A stretch of DNA of 64,000 bases from Pontibacter sp. Tf4 (GCF_014212495.1 NZ_JACKZC010000001.1:124001-188000); one strand, 5' to 3'. Positions 18,418 through 27,677 are shown, counted from the first letter of the stretch. The notes: generated by a model not told the origin, from the letters alone. Numbers and translations: made by a program.

Positions 18418-19780
18418 AAGATTTACCCTTTTCTTCTTTTCACTTGCCGCACTTGCATCCTGCGAAGATCCATCAGACATAGGTTTAGACCTGCAGGATG
18501 AGAACCTGATCGGAACACAATATACTGAGCTGGCCATAGAAGCCGGAACCGTACTGCAACCAGACTCCATTTTAGCTTTTAACCAGAGCCGTGCTGTGCT
18601 GGGAGGTTATCAGGATGCGACGCTGGGTAATGTAAAGGCTACCGTTTTTACAGAGCTTTCTCTGTCCGGGACTGACCTGAACTTTGGCGAAAACCCTGTG
18701 CTGGATTCTGTAACGCTTACCCTGGATTACGATGTGATCTATGGCGCGGCGGGCCATGAGCTGTCTTTCAACATTCACCGCCTGTCGCAGGGCTTTAACG
18801 AAAAGGCGTCTTACTTCACCAATTCGTCGTTGCCTTACGAGAGCGAAATACTGGGCGATACAACCTTTAAGCCGGAACTGATAACGGAAAAAGATAGTGT
18901 AACCAAACAGGAAAAACAGTTCTACAGAGTACCAACCATTCACCTGGAGCGTGCTTTCGGGCAGGAGTTGCTGAACCAGTCGGGCAAAACGCCGCTTAAA
19001 ACGCAGCCTAATTTTGTGCAGTACCTGAAAGGCCTGGCTATAGTTCCGACAGAGGAATCGCCGCGCGTGATGATAGGCCTGAACCTGGGTAGCAATACCA
19101 AAATGGTGCTTTACTATAAGAATGGCACCGACACCACCCGTAAATCGCATACTTTCTTATTCTCGGGTATGGGCGCCAGAGACTTTTCGCGCATAACTGC
19201 CAACAGAAGCGGTACGGCGCTGGCTAACCTGCAAAAAGGAGAATTGCTTCCGGCTGAACAGGTTGGCGGAGAAACGTATCTGCAGTCGAGCACGGCACTT
19301 TTAACAAAACTGACCATTCCGTTCCTTGAAGAATTAAAGGAAGAGCACGGCAACATTGTGATAAATCGCGCCGAACTGGTACTGCCTGTTAAAAACGGAA
19401 CAGAGGTAACAATAAAACCGCCTTCTAAACTGGCCATGTATATTGCCAATGGCAACCGCATTAAGGAAACCAGCGGCGGCGAGGCAATTACGGTACCAAA
19501 GGACCTGACCTATGCCATCAACTCGAATGGTTACCCGGCAGAACTGACCTATAACAGTAAAAAGAACGAGTACTCAGCCAACATTACAGCTTATATACAG
19601 GCCGTGCTGCTTGGCCAGAAACCAAACGCCAGCATCCTTGTAGGGCCCGCCAGGTTCTCTTCTACCAGTTCGGCAGGTACTACCATGGCAAGCAAGGAGA
19701 TCATCCCTTACAGAGCTATCCTGAGCAACACAGCTGAGCGTGGCATGAAACTGCGCGTTTACTTCACAAAACTGGATTAA
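18401..19780 (+). CDS. DUF4270 lipoprotein
   Basis: 459 residues. Lipoprotein signal with lipobox LASC (Cys22, ...AALASCEDPSDIGLDL). The mature region begins with the DUF4270 hallmark PSDIGLDLQDENLIGTQYTE and contains alternating beta-rich blocks (DSVTLTLDYD, RVPTIHLERAFGQELL, FVQYLKGLAIVP, ANITAYIQAVLLG). It is probably an outer-membrane-associated lipoprotein of unknown role. It is translationally coupled to the half-size GT5 protein and followed by a terminator before glmS. Confidence 0.85.
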   Translation: MNSAVRRFTLFFFSLAALASCEDPSDIGLDLQDENLIGTQYTELAIEAGTVLQPDSILAFNQSRAVLGGYQDATLGNVKATVFTELSLSGTDLNFGENPVLDSVTLTLDYDVIYGAAGHELSFNIHRLSQGFNEKASYFTNSSLPYESEILGDTTFKPELITEKDSVTKQEKQFYRVPTIHLERAFGQELLNQSGKTPLKTQPNFVQYLKGLAIVPTEESPRVMIGLNLGSNTKMVLYYKNGTDTTRKSHTFLFSGMGARDFSRITANRSGTALANLQKGELLPAEQVGGETYLQSSTALLTKLTIPFLEELKEEHGNIVINRAELVLPVKNGTEVTIKPPSKLAMYIANGNRIKETSGGEAITVPKDLTYAINSNGYPAELTYNSKKNEYSANITAYIQAVLLGQKPNASILVGPARFSSTSSAGTTMASKEIIPYRAILSNTAERGMKLRVYFTKLD

Positions 19781-19805
19781 ATTATATCATAAAATACTTT
19801 TTAAC

Positions 19806-19832
19806 AGGTACCTTTGCGGGTACCTATTTTTT
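19806..19832 (+). terminator. Terminator of the GT5/DUF4270 operon
   Basis: AGGTACC (19806-19812) pairs with GGTACCT (19819-19825), followed by a T run (19827-19832). It lies between the DUF4270 stop and glmS. Confidence 0.85.
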
Positions 19833-19867
19833 GTGGGTATCGATTATAGTATTTACACAACAGACTT

Positions 19868-21703
19868 ATGTGCGGAATTGTAGCATATGTAGGGCACAGA
19901 GAAGCTTGCCCGATCATTATTAAAGGCCTGAAGCGCCTGGAATACAGAGGATATGACAGCGCAGGTATTGCCCTGATGAATGGCAACCTGAATGTTTATA
20001 AGAAAAAGGGGAAGGTAAGTGAGCTGGAAACATTCATAGCTGACAAAAATGTACACGGCAACATTGGTATGGGCCATACGCGTTGGGCTACCCACGGCGA
20101 ACCGAACGATGTAAATGCACACCCGCACTATTCTTCTTCGGGCAAAATTGCCATTATCCACAACGGCATCATCGAGAACTATGCCTCTCTTAAAACACTG
20201 TTGATAGAGAAAGGCCATACCTTCCAGTCCGATACCGATTCTGAAGTTTTCATTAACCTGATAGAGGATATCCGCAGCACAACCAACTGCACCTTAGTAG
20301 AGGCTGTACGCTTAGCCCTGCACGAAGTAGTTGGAGCCTATGCTATAGTTGTGCTGTCTAAAGACGACCCGAACCACCTGGTAGCTGCCCGTAAAGGTAG
20401 CCCGCTGGTAGTTGGTGTTGGCGAAGGCGAATATTTCTTTGCATCAGACGCTACACCGATCATTGAGTATACCAACGATGTGATCTACCTGAACGACCAC
20501 GAAATTGCGGTGGTGAAAGATGGCGTGTTAGACATCCGTACAAAAGAAGACGTGCAGCAGACACCTTATATTCAGCGCCTGGAGCTTGCCCTGGAGTCGA
20601 TTGAGAAAGGTGGCTACGAACACTTTATGCTGAAAGAGATCTATGAGCAGCCACGCTCTATCCTGGACAGCATGCGCGGCCGTATGATCGCTGAAAACAA
20701 CCACCTGATGATGGGCGGTGTGCGTGAGTACGAGAACAAGTTTGTAAATGCTAACCGTATTCTGATAGTTGCCTGCGGTACCTCGTGGCATGCCGGCCTT
20801 GTGGCTGAGTACCTGATCGAAGACCTGGCACGCATTCCGGTTGAAGTAGAATATGCTTCGGAGTTCCGTTACCGCAACCCGATCGTGAACGAGAACGACA
20901 TCGTGATCGCTATTTCGCAGTCTGGTGAGACAGCCGATACACTGGCCGCGATAGAACTGGCAAAATCAAAAGGTGCTACTATTTTCGGTATCTGTAACGT
21001 GGTGGGTTCGTCTATTGCCCGTGCTACCGATGCCGGCGCTTATACACACGCAGGTCCTGAAATTGGGGTGGCCTCCACCAAAGCCTTTACTGCGCAGGTT
21101 ACGGTGCTTACACTTATTGCCATGATCATCGGCAGCAAGCGCGGAACCATCGAAACATCCAAACTACACCAGCTGATTGCTGAACTGGAGCAGATACCGG
21201 CGAAGGTAGAGCAAACCCTGAAGCTGGATGCACAGATACAGGAGATCTCTGCGATCTATAAAGACGCTACTAACTTCCTGTACTTGGGCCGTGGTTATAA
21301 CTTCCCAGTTGCCCTGGAAGGCGCGCTTAAACTCAAAGAGATATCTTACATACACGCAGAAGGTTACCCGGCTGCCGAAATGAAGCACGGACCGATCGCT
21401 CTGATAGATGAGCACATGCCGGTCGTGGTAATTGCCACCAAGGACAGCTCTTATGAGAAGATCGTATCGAATGTGCAGGAAGTGAAAGCCCGCAAAGGCA
21501 AAGTAATCGCGATCGTAACGGAAGGCGATACCACTATACCAGCCATGGCTGACCACGTGATAGAGATTCCGGAAACGAGCGAGCACCTGATGCCATTGTT
21601 ATCGGTGGTACCACTGCAGTTACTGTCTTACCACGTAGCGGTAATGCGCGGCTGTAACGTAGACCAGCCTCGTAACCTTGCAAAATCTGTAACAGTAGAG
21701 TAA
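19868..21703 (+). CDS. glmS: Glutamine-fructose-6-phosphate aminotransferase (isomerizing)
   Basis: 611 residues, full length. It makes glucosamine-6-phosphate from fructose-6-phosphate and glutamine, the entry to UDP-GlcNAc for peptidoglycan and LPS. The N-terminal class II glutaminase has nucleophile Cys after Met (MCGIVAYVGHREA) and GHTRWATHGEPNDVNAHPH. Two SIS isomerase domains follow (ACGTSWHAGLVAEYLIE; SQSGETADTLAAIELAKSKGA; LGRGYNFPVALEGALKLKEISYIHAEGYPAAEMKHGPIALI), ending in NLAKSVTVE. No ribozyme-type leader is visible in the 87-bp upstream gap. A strong terminator follows. Confidence 0.97.
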   Translation: MCGIVAYVGHREACPIIIKGLKRLEYRGYDSAGIALMNGNLNVYKKKGKVSELETFIADKNVHGNIGMGHTRWATHGEPNDVNAHPHYSSSGKIAIIHNGIIENYASLKTLLIEKGHTFQSDTDSEVFINLIEDIRSTTNCTLVEAVRLALHEVVGAYAIVVLSKDDPNHLVAARKGSPLVVGVGEGEYFFASDATPIIEYTNDVIYLNDHEIAVVKDGVLDIRTKEDVQQTPYIQRLELALESIEKGGYEHFMLKEIYEQPRSILDSMRGRMIAENNHLMMGGVREYENKFVNANRILIVACGTSWHAGLVAEYLIEDLARIPVEVEYASEFRYRNPIVNENDIVIAISQSGETADTLAAIELAKSKGATIFGICNVVGSSIARATDAGAYTHAGPEIGVASTKAFTAQVTVLTLIAMIIGSKRGTIETSKLHQLIAELEQIPAKVEQTLKLDAQIQEISAIYKDATNFLYLGRGYNFPVALEGALKLKEISYIHAEGYPAAEMKHGPIALIDEHMPVVVIATKDSSYEKIVSNVQEVKARKGKVIAIVTEGDTTIPAMADHVIEIPETSEHLMPLLSVVPLQLLSYHVAVMRGCNVDQPRNLAKSVTVE

Positions 21704-21726
21704 TCTATAGTTATTATAAAACAGAA

Positions 21727-21756
21727 AAGGAGACCCGCACAGGTCTCCTTTTTTTA
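21727..21756 (+). terminator. glmS terminator
   Basis: GGAGACC (21729-21735) pairs with GGTCTCC (21742-21748), then a T run. Confidence 0.92.
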
Positions 21757-21807
21757 TCAGCAATAGTTTATAGTTGCAGCTATAGTTTCGTTTAACTTTA
21801 TTTCTGT

Positions 21808-21952
21808 CCTCGCTCGCGTCCCGCGGGTGTGAGCTACCTGCGGACTCTGGCCGCTATAAATCAGGTTTGCTACTAAACTATAGATTAATATGTGTTGGGG
21901 CTAACGTGGCGGGACGCCACCTGTTGCTCACACTCGCGGGACGCGAGCGAGG
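21808..21952. repeat. 27-bp inverted repeat element (MITE-like)
   Basis: Arms at 21808-21834 and 21926-21952 (CCTCGCTCGCGTCCCGCG...) are inverted copies with one mismatch, separated by about 91 bp that contains CTATAG octamers and a further GGCGGGACGCC palindrome. No reading frame is inside. It lies between the glmS terminator and the 3' end of the next minus-strand gene. Confidence 0.8.
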
Positions 21953-21967
21953 GCGATTACCTAAAAC

Positions 21968-22651
21968 TTATAGTTCAAACTTTTCGCCACGCAGGAACTT
22001 GGTCTTCAATAGCGGACATACTTTGTAGCGTTCTTCTTTGGTGTCGTTGTACACGGCCTGCAGTACGTTGTAAACATTCTCTATCCCGATCAGGTTCGCC
22101 CACTCAAACGGACCTTTCGGGTAGTTGGTGCCCAGTTTCATGCCCAGGTCTATGTCTTCTATAGTTGCTGTTTGCTCCTGCAAAGTATAGCAGGCCTCGT
22201 TAATGATCATACAGATAATGCGGGGCGTAACCAGTCCGGCACGGTCTTCCACTACCAGAAACTCAGCCCCCAGCTCGTTACACACTTCTATCAGCGCCGA
22301 CTCGGAGCGCTTGTTGTACAGGCTTACTTCCAGCACCGGGCGGTTAAAAAGCGATGGCAGTCCGTTAAAGCCGATCAGTGTGCAGGGTTTCTCTACCCCT
22401 GATGCTTTGACAAGGGCAGCCAGCTGCACCGTAGCAGTATTACAGAAAACAACTTGTTCGCGGGCATACAGGCTCAGGCGCTCCGGCTGTTCGTGCAGCA
22501 AAAAGTCAAATACCACATCGGATGGCTCTAACTGCTCGTCGATGATATTGTGGCTTTGCAGGAACGTGTAACGTACACCGTTGTTCGATTCCGGAAACTT
22601 TTGCCTGAACTCATGGGCCATTTCGGGGCCGGCCAAAACAAGTATGCGCAT
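21968..22651 (-). CDS. 3-hydroxyacyl-CoA dehydrogenase family protein, abbreviated NAD domain
   Basis: 227 residues, shorter than usual for the family. The C-terminal third is the 3HCDH C-domain (LVTPRIICMIINEACYTLQEQTATIEDIDLGMKLGTNYPKGPFEWANLIGIENVYNVLQ). The N-terminal part (MRILVLAGPEMAHEFRQKFP) lacks the GxGxxG dinucleotide loop and appears reduced, although VVFCNTATVQLAALV and PCTLIGFNGLP resemble later Rossmann elements. It may be a non-canonical enzyme or have lost NAD-dependent activity. Divergent from ridA with a 47-bp gap. Confidence 0.75.
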   Translation of the reverse strand: MRILVLAGPEMAHEFRQKFPESNNGVRYTFLQSHNIIDEQLEPSDVVFDFLLHEQPERLSLYAREQVVFCNTATVQLAALVKASGVEKPCTLIGFNGLPSLFNRPVLEVSLYNKRSESALIEVCNELGAEFLVVEDRAGLVTPRIICMIINEACYTLQEQTATIEDIDLGMKLGTNYPKGPFEWANLIGIENVYNVLQAVYNDTKEERYKVCPLLKTKFLRGEKFEL

Positions 22652-22698
22652 AAATCTGTATTTTTGATGGTAAAGATAAACATTTAACTTAATTCAGA

Positions 22699-23079
22699 AT
22701 GGCACATACTATCGTTAACGCACAGAATGCACCAGCCCCGATCGGGCCTTACAGCCAGGCAACTATGGCCAACGGCGTACTTTATGTTTCCGGACAAATT
22801 CCGCTGAACCAGCAAACGGGCGAACTGGTAACGGGCACCATCGAAGAAGAAACGCACATGGTCATGAAAAACCTGCAGTACATTCTTAACGAGGCGGGCA
22901 TGGATTTCAACAACGTAGTAAAGTGCAGCATTTTTGTAAAAGACCTGAACAACTTCGGCAAAATAAACGAAACGTATGGCAGCTACTTTACCAGCAACCC
23001 ACCAGCCCGCGAAACCGTGGAAGTAAGCCGCCTTCCAAAAGATGTAACCGTAGAGATATCTTGCATCGCAGTAAAATAA
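22699..23079 (+). CDS. ridA: RidA family reactive intermediate deaminase
   Basis: 126 residues, full length. RidA hydrolyses reactive enamine/imine intermediates released by PLP enzymes; it acts as a cytoplasmic trimer. Signature segments are APAPIGPYSQATMANGVLYVSGQIPLN and NPPARETVEVSRLPKDVTVEISCIAVK, including the catalytic-site Arg of PARETV (about 105). A perfect -7 box TATTTTTG at 22659-22666 suggests a short leader of about 25 nt; no good -33 is seen. The gene is convergent with the BrkB-like gene across a repeat-filled gap. Confidence 0.93.
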   Translation: MAHTIVNAQNAPAPIGPYSQATMANGVLYVSGQIPLNQQTGELVTGTIEEETHMVMKNLQYILNEAGMDFNNVVKCSIFVKDLNNFGKINETYGSYFTSNPPARETVEVSRLPKDVTVEISCIAVK

Positions 23080-23105
23080 AACTTCTGAACCAAGATTTTT
23101 CTGGC

Positions 23106-23156
23106 AAAGGACAAAAGACAAAGGAATAAGCTTCTGCGTTTTTTGTCCTTTTTGTC
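23106..23156 (+). terminator. Probable ridA terminator
   Basis: Eleven-bp inverted repeat AAAGGACAAAA (23106-23116) / TTTTGTCCTTT (23141-23151), loop of 24, followed by a T-rich tract. Confidence 0.6.
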
Positions 23157-23204
23157 TGAATCAAGATCTACAGCATTATAAGATTTTCAGGATTTCGGCC
23201 TTTG

Positions 23205-23562
23205 CTATAGTTCAAATTATAGTTCTATAGTTGCTTCATTATCGTTGGCGCGGGTTTGTAGCCCGTGCCTAACTATAGGGTTGAGTTTGTAACTCTACTG
23301 GCCCGGCGGGACAGGCAATTCCGCTAGTGCTGGCTATAGTTTTATAGTTGGCGTTTGTCATCCCCCTGCCCCCTTCAAAGGGGGACTTTCTACTACTAAT
23401 ATAGTTAGAACAGCTATAGTTCTATAGTTAGCAAACACACCCCAACCCCTCTCAAGAGGGGAATTTCGGTTATTGCTATAGTTAAACTATAGTTTTATAG
23501 TTCAGGTAAGCTCCCATTTAAACTCCCAAACTTTCTAACTTCCCAACTTTCTAACTATCAAA
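23205..23562. repeat. Octamer-punctuated hairpin repeat cluster
   Basis: A non-coding gap with eight CTATAGTT/AACTATAG octamers in about 290 bp. Between them lie module A (23350-23389, CCCCTGCCCCCTTCAAAGGGGG hairpin region) and module B (23428-23465, CCCCTCTCAAGAGGGG). Both recur, in swapped order, at 34.07-34.19 kb. Another module near 23250-23330 contains GTAGCCCGTGCC and GGCCCGGCGGGACAGG. The end (about 23511-23562) is a degenerate tandem of CAAACTTTCTAACTTCC. Confidence 0.8.
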
Positions 23563-24583
23563 TATTCGCTCCCTGCACGGCTTCGCTTTCATCTTCTCCG
23601 GATGGTGGTGTAGCTATAGTTTCTTCGCCGTACACTTCCTGGGCATGTTTACCGGGTTCTGCGTTTACCGCCGAGTTGCCGACTTCTATTTCCTGCCTGA
23701 TAACGCGCACGGCATAGGTGGCCGGGTAAATGTTATGGCCGTATTTGCGGGAATACACAAACGTAAAAACCGCTCCGAAAAAGATGATCTGGGAGGTAAA
23801 GAACACCCACGTCAGTATAATGACCACAGAGCCCGCCGCGCCGTACACCGAGGCCACATCGTTTTTGCCCAGGTAAAACCCGATAATTCCCCTGAAAACG
23901 GAAAAAAGCACCGCTGTCACCACAGCTCCTACCCACACATCGCGCCATTTGATTTTGGCATCCGGCAGAAACTTATAGATACAGCCAAACAGGAAGGTCA
24001 TCATCACGAGGCTGGACATGAAATTTGCCAGATGCAAGATGTATACCACCCAACCTGATAACCGTGCCGTCAGAAAATCGCCGACTATAACCAGTACCGT
24101 GTTGGCCAGCAACGAGAGCAGCAGGATAATGGCAATGGCCAGGATCATCCCAAACGACAGGAAACGGTCGAGCACCAGTTTAATGTAACCCCGTTTGGGC
24201 TTGGGTTTAACAAACCATATTTCGTTCAGCGAGTCCTGCAGCGATACAAAAAGGCCGGTTGCGGCAATAAACAGTGCTGTCCCGCCAACTATAGCTGCCA
24301 GGTTCAGGTTACTGAAAGCATTCACGTTCTCCACCATCTTCTGCACCGCATAAGCACCTTCCGAACCAATAAGCTCCTTAATTCTATAGTAGATCTCGCC
24401 GGACACGGCCTGCTCTGACAGAAAATAACTGCTGGCACTGATGATGATAATGAGCATGGGCGGCAACGCGAAAATGGTATAGTAGGCCAGTGCGGCGCCC
24501 TTCTGAAATGAGTTATTGTCCAGGAACTCTAACCATGTTTCCTGGAGCAGGCACCAAACCATGTGTAGCCGCTTACGTACCAT
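23558..24583 (-). CDS. YihY/BrkB-family membrane protein
   Basis: 341 residues from the ATG at 24583; an in-frame TTG at 24622 would add 13 basic residues but has no support. About six membrane helices: GAALAYYTIFALPPMLIIIISASSYFL, NLAAIVGGTALFIAATGLFVSL, FGMILAIAIILLLSLLANTVLVIVG, LANFMSSLVMMTFLFGCIYKFL, WVGAVVTAVLFSVFRGIIGFYLG, GSVVIILTWVFFTSQIIFFGAVFTFVY. The family motif FQKGAALAYYTIFALPP is at the start of the first helix. Function in the family is unsettled; the old label ribonuclease BN is not supported. The C-terminal tail is hydrophilic and acidic. Confidence 0.88.
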   Translation of the reverse strand: MVRKRLHMVWCLLQETWLEFLDNNSFQKGAALAYYTIFALPPMLIIIISASSYFLSEQAVSGEIYYRIKELIGSEGAYAVQKMVENVNAFSNLNLAAIVGGTALFIAATGLFVSLQDSLNEIWFVKPKPKRGYIKLVLDRFLSFGMILAIAIILLLSLLANTVLVIVGDFLTARLSGWVVYILHLANFMSSLVMMTFLFGCIYKFLPDAKIKWRDVWVGAVVTAVLFSVFRGIIGFYLGKNDVASVYGAAGSVVIILTWVFFTSQIIFFGAVFTFVYSRKYGHNIYPATYAVRVIRQEIEVGNSAVNAEPGKHAQEVYGEETIATPPSGEDESEAVQGANI

Positions 24584-24759
24584 GCGGGTAGCTTTTAAAC
24601 TGCATACTAAGCAGATACGCAAACGCCTGATATTGTTTGTACTTGCCCTACTCCTATTAAAGAATAGCCTGCAGGCAAACCAGCCTTTTTCGCTTACTAT
24701 TCCATAGTTTATTTTGTAAATTGCGCCCGAATTAGAAGATTACAAGACGACGACCATAC

Positions 24760-26304
24760 ATGGAAAGAGAAGTAAGAGTACGCTTTGCACCAAGCCCGAC
24801 CGGGGCGCTACATATAGGCGGTGTTCGCACGGCCCTTTACAACTACCTGCTGGCCCGTAAAACAGGCGGCAAAATGATATTGCGCATCGAGGATACAGAC
24901 CAGAACCGTTTTGTACCGGGTGCTGAAGATTACATCCGTCAGTCGCTGGAGTGGTGCGGCATTGAGCTGGATGAAAGCCCATGGAACGGTGGCCCGTATG
25001 CGCCTTACCGCCAGTCGGAGCGAAAGCCAATGTACATGCAGTATGCCCTGCAGCTGGTAAACGATGGCCATGCGTATTATGCTTTTGATACAGCCGAAGA
25101 ACTGGAGGCTATGCGTGAGCGCCTGAAAGCTGCCAAAGTAGCCACGCCACAGTATAATGCCATTACCCGCGCCACGATGCGCAACTCGCTTACCATGCCC
25201 GAAGATGAAGTAAAGAAGCTTCTGGAGTCTGGCGCACCGTATGTGATCCGTTTAAAAGTGCCGCGTAAAGAAGAAATCCGCCTGAAAGACCTGATCCGTG
25301 GTTGGGTAATGGTGCACTCTTCTTCTATAGATGATAAAGTATTGATGAAGTCGGATGGCATGCCGACCTACCACCTGGCTAATATTGTGGATGACCACCT
25401 GATGAAGATCACGCACGTGATTCGTGGGGAAGAGTGGTTGCCATCTGCGCCGCTGCACGTATTGCTGTACCGCTACCTGGGCTGGGAAGATACCATGCCG
25501 GAGTTTGCGCACCTGCCACTGCTGCTGAAGCCAGATGGCAATGGTAAGCTTAGCAAGCGCGATGGTGATAAGTTAGGTTTCCCGGTATTCCCGCTGCGTT
25601 GGGTAGATCCGTTTACAAACGAGGTTTCGTCTGGTTACCGCGAAAGTGGTTACCTGCCTGAAGCTTTCATCAATTTCCTGGCATTCCTGGGCTGGAACCC
25701 GGGCACGCAGCAGGAGATCTTCTCGATGGAAGAACTGGCAAACGAGTTTACAGTTGAGCGTATCGGTAAATCCGGTACCCGCTTCGATATTCAGAAAGCC
25801 CGCTGGTTTAACGAGCAGTATTTAAGAGCCAAGCCGGACAGCGAACTGGCAGTTTACTTATTGCAGGCCCTGGAAGAACACAATATCTCTTGCACCCCGG
25901 AGAAGGCAGAGAAGGTAGCAGGCCTGATGAAAGAGCGCGTTAGCTTTCCGCAGGAATTCTGGAAAGAAGCCGCTTATTTCTTTGTAGCGCCTACAGAGTT
26001 TAACGAGAAAGTAGCCTCTAAAAAGTGGAATGCGCAGTCGGTGGCGGTATTTGAAGAGTTTAAGAATGAGCTGCCAACTATAGCCGACTTCAATGCTGAT
26101 TCGGTAAAAGACCTGCTGGTAACGATACTGGAGCGCCACGGCATGAAGATCGGACAGGTAATGCAGGCACTCCGTCTTGCTGTAACCGGCGCCGAAGCCG
26201 GCCCTGACCTGATGCAGATCATTGAGATCATCGGACGCGACGAGACTATAACCCGCGTCGAAACAGCTATTGCCAAACTGAGCCAGTACGTTACTGCTGC
26301 CTAA
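24760..26304 (+). CDS. gltX: Glutamyl-tRNA synthetase
   Basis: 514 residues, class I aminoacyl-tRNA synthetase charging tRNA-Glu. The HIGH-type motif is PSPTGALHIGG (about 10-20) and the KMSKS-type motif is KLSKRDGDKLG (about 262-272). LRIEDTDQNRF and GGPYAPYRQSERKPMY are typical of the catalytic core, and the C-terminal helical anticodon-binding domain follows RFDIQKARWFNEQYL. Monocistronic with its own terminator. Confidence 0.97.
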   Translation: MEREVRVRFAPSPTGALHIGGVRTALYNYLLARKTGGKMILRIEDTDQNRFVPGAEDYIRQSLEWCGIELDESPWNGGPYAPYRQSERKPMYMQYALQLVNDGHAYYAFDTAEELEAMRERLKAAKVATPQYNAITRATMRNSLTMPEDEVKKLLESGAPYVIRLKVPRKEEIRLKDLIRGWVMVHSSSIDDKVLMKSDGMPTYHLANIVDDHLMKITHVIRGEEWLPSAPLHVLLYRYLGWEDTMPEFAHLPLLLKPDGNGKLSKRDGDKLGFPVFPLRWVDPFTNEVSSGYRESGYLPEAFINFLAFLGWNPGTQQEIFSMEELANEFTVERIGKSGTRFDIQKARWFNEQYLRAKPDSELAVYLLQALEEHNISCTPEKAEKVAGLMKERVSFPQEFWKEAAYFFVAPTEFNEKVASKKWNAQSVAVFEEFKNELPTIADFNADSVKDLLVTILERHGMKIGQVMQALRLAVTGAEAGPDLMQIIEIIGRDETITRVETAIAKLSQYVTAA

Positions 26305-26325
26305 GCAACTATAGCTTTAAACTAT

Positions 26326-26359
26326 AAGGCTGATCCTGCAAAAGGGTCAGCCTTTTTTA
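26326..26359 (+). terminator. gltX terminator
   Basis: AAGGCTGATCC (26326-26336) pairs with GGGTCAGCCTT (26344-26354, one G-T wobble), then T6. It follows two AACTATA-type octamers. Confidence 0.9.
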
Positions 26360-26443
26360 TTGTGCCAAACTATAGCTAAAGTGCCTTATCGCAACTATTT
26401 GGCTTTTTATACTTATACATCAGGGAGTTTAAATGAAAAAAAC

Positions 26444-26797
26444 ATGGCCAGAAATAAGAAACCCGATAAGAGTAAAAAGAAATCGAAAGTGCACAAGGAC
26501 CTGGAAGGCTTTGAAATAAAGGTAAACGAGCACGGCGAGATCATCTCAAACTATAGCATTGATAAGATCAACGAGTTCCTGAACAAGAATGTGGACGATA
26601 AGAAACTGATGAAGCGCGACGCTGCCGAAAAAGCCAAGCGCGAAGAAGAGGAAGAGTATCACATTGAGGAAGGTGAAGAAGTAGAAGAAACGGAAGAGGA
26701 TTTTGTGCGCGGCACCAGCTCCGTGTCGGATGACGAGGAAGACCTGCCAAAGCTTAAGAAAAAGAAGGATACGGAAGAGGACGACGAAGAAGACTAA
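26444..26797 (+). CDS. Small charged protein, Lys-rich head and Glu/Asp-rich tail
   Basis: 117 residues from ATG 26444. The longer frame starting at 26360 runs through the gltX terminator region and is unlikely. The N-terminus is MARNKKPDKSKKKSKVHKDL, followed by a conserved-looking core GFEIKVNEHGEIISNYSIDKINEFLNKNVDDKK. The tail is almost entirely acidic (EEEEEYHIEEGEEVEETEEDF ... DTEEDDEED) with a short Lys cluster. No catalytic family recognised; the charge pattern suggests a nucleic-acid- or ribosome-associated or chaperone-like protein, as inference. Monocistronic, followed by an octamer pair. Confidence 0.75.
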   Translation: MARNKKPDKSKKKSKVHKDLEGFEIKVNEHGEIISNYSIDKINEFLNKNVDDKKLMKRDAAEKAKREEEEEYHIEEGEEVEETEEDFVRGTSSVSDDEEDLPKLKKKKDTEEDDEED

Positions 26798-26909
26798 CTA
26801 TAAATTCGGTGCCTTTTACCAACTATAGCTGCAGGTTAGAGCTATAGTTGCCTTCAACTTTTCGGCTAATTCCCTATATTGCTCTCTATAACTAACCTGA
26901 ATCTATACT

Positions 26910-27677
26910 ATGAGAAATTCTCACGAAATTGACTACAAGATCTTTGGTAACGACATACAGGTGCTGGAGATAGAGCTGGACCCGCAGGAGACGGTAATTG
27001 CTGAAGCTGGCGCTATGGTGTATATGGAAGAGGGCATTGAGTTCCAGGCTAAAATGGGCGACGGTTCCAATCCCAGCCAGGGCTTTTTCGGCAAGCTGGT
27101 TTCGGCAGGCAGCCGCCTTATTACCGGCGAGTCGTTGTTTATGACGCACTTTACGCACATGGGCCACGGCAAAAGCCGCGTTGCTTTCTCGGCTCCTTAC
27201 CCGGGCACCATCCTTCCGGTTGACCTGCGCAACATGCGCAACAACAGCCTGATTACGCAGAAAGATGCATTTCTGGCTGCAGCACTGGGCACTAAACTGA
27301 GCATACACTTTAACCAACGATTAGGCGCAGGCTTTTTTGGTGGCGAAGGCTTTATACTACAGCGCATGCAGGGCGATGGCATGGCCTTTATACATGCCGG
27401 CGGAACTATAGTTGAGAAGCAACTGAACAACGAAACCCTGCGCGTAGACACCGGTTGCGTGGTAGCGTTTGAAGAAGGTATTGATTTCAGTGTGCAACGT
27501 GCCGGCGGCCTGAAGTCGATGATCTTCGGTGGCGAAGGTTTGTTTTTGGCTACGTTGCGTGGCACAGGCCGCGTGTGGTTGCAGTCTATGCCGGTTAAGA
27601 AACTGATCCAGGCACTGATGCCACACGGCGAGAACGCTAAAAAAGAAGGCAGCATTCTGAGCAGCTTCCTGGAGTAG
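26910..27677 (+). CDS. TIGR00266/AIM24 family protein
   Basis: 255 residues, beta-rich, no signal peptide. It matches the TIGR00266 family: [42 protein letters not shown] near the start, [29 protein letters not shown] and [26 protein letters not shown] near the end. Glycine-rich turns and pseudo-repeated beta segments are visible. Function unknown; the eukaryotic relative AIM24 is mitochondrial. It stands alone, followed by a bidirectional terminator. Confidence 0.9.
   Translation: MRNSHEIDYKIFGNDIQVLEIELDPQETVIAEAGAMVYMEEGIEFQAKMGDGSNPSQGFFGKLVSAGSRLITGESLFMTHFTHMGHGKSRVAFSAPYPGTILPVDLRNMRNNSLITQKDAFLAAALGTKLSIHFNQRLGAGFFGGEGFILQRMQGDGMAFIHAGGTIVEKQLNNETLRVDTGCVVAFEEGIDFSVQRAGGLKSMIFGGEGLFLATLRGTGRVWLQSMPVKKLIQALMPHGENAKKEGSILSSFLE

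Noticed and set aside
19833..19867. glmS ribozyme upstream of glmS
   Set aside because: The gap after the terminator is only about 35 bp, too short for a glmS ribozyme.
23205..23562. CRISPR array
   Set aside because: The repeats are short modules of differing sequence and spacing, without uniform repeats or unique spacers, and no cas genes are near.
24584..24622. TTG start extension of the BrkB-like gene
   Set aside because: An internal ATG at 24583 gives a normal family N-terminus and a better initiation codon.
26360..26443. Upstream extension of the acidic protein from ATG 26360
   Set aside because: It would begin at the gltX terminator and lacks the conserved MARNKK start.
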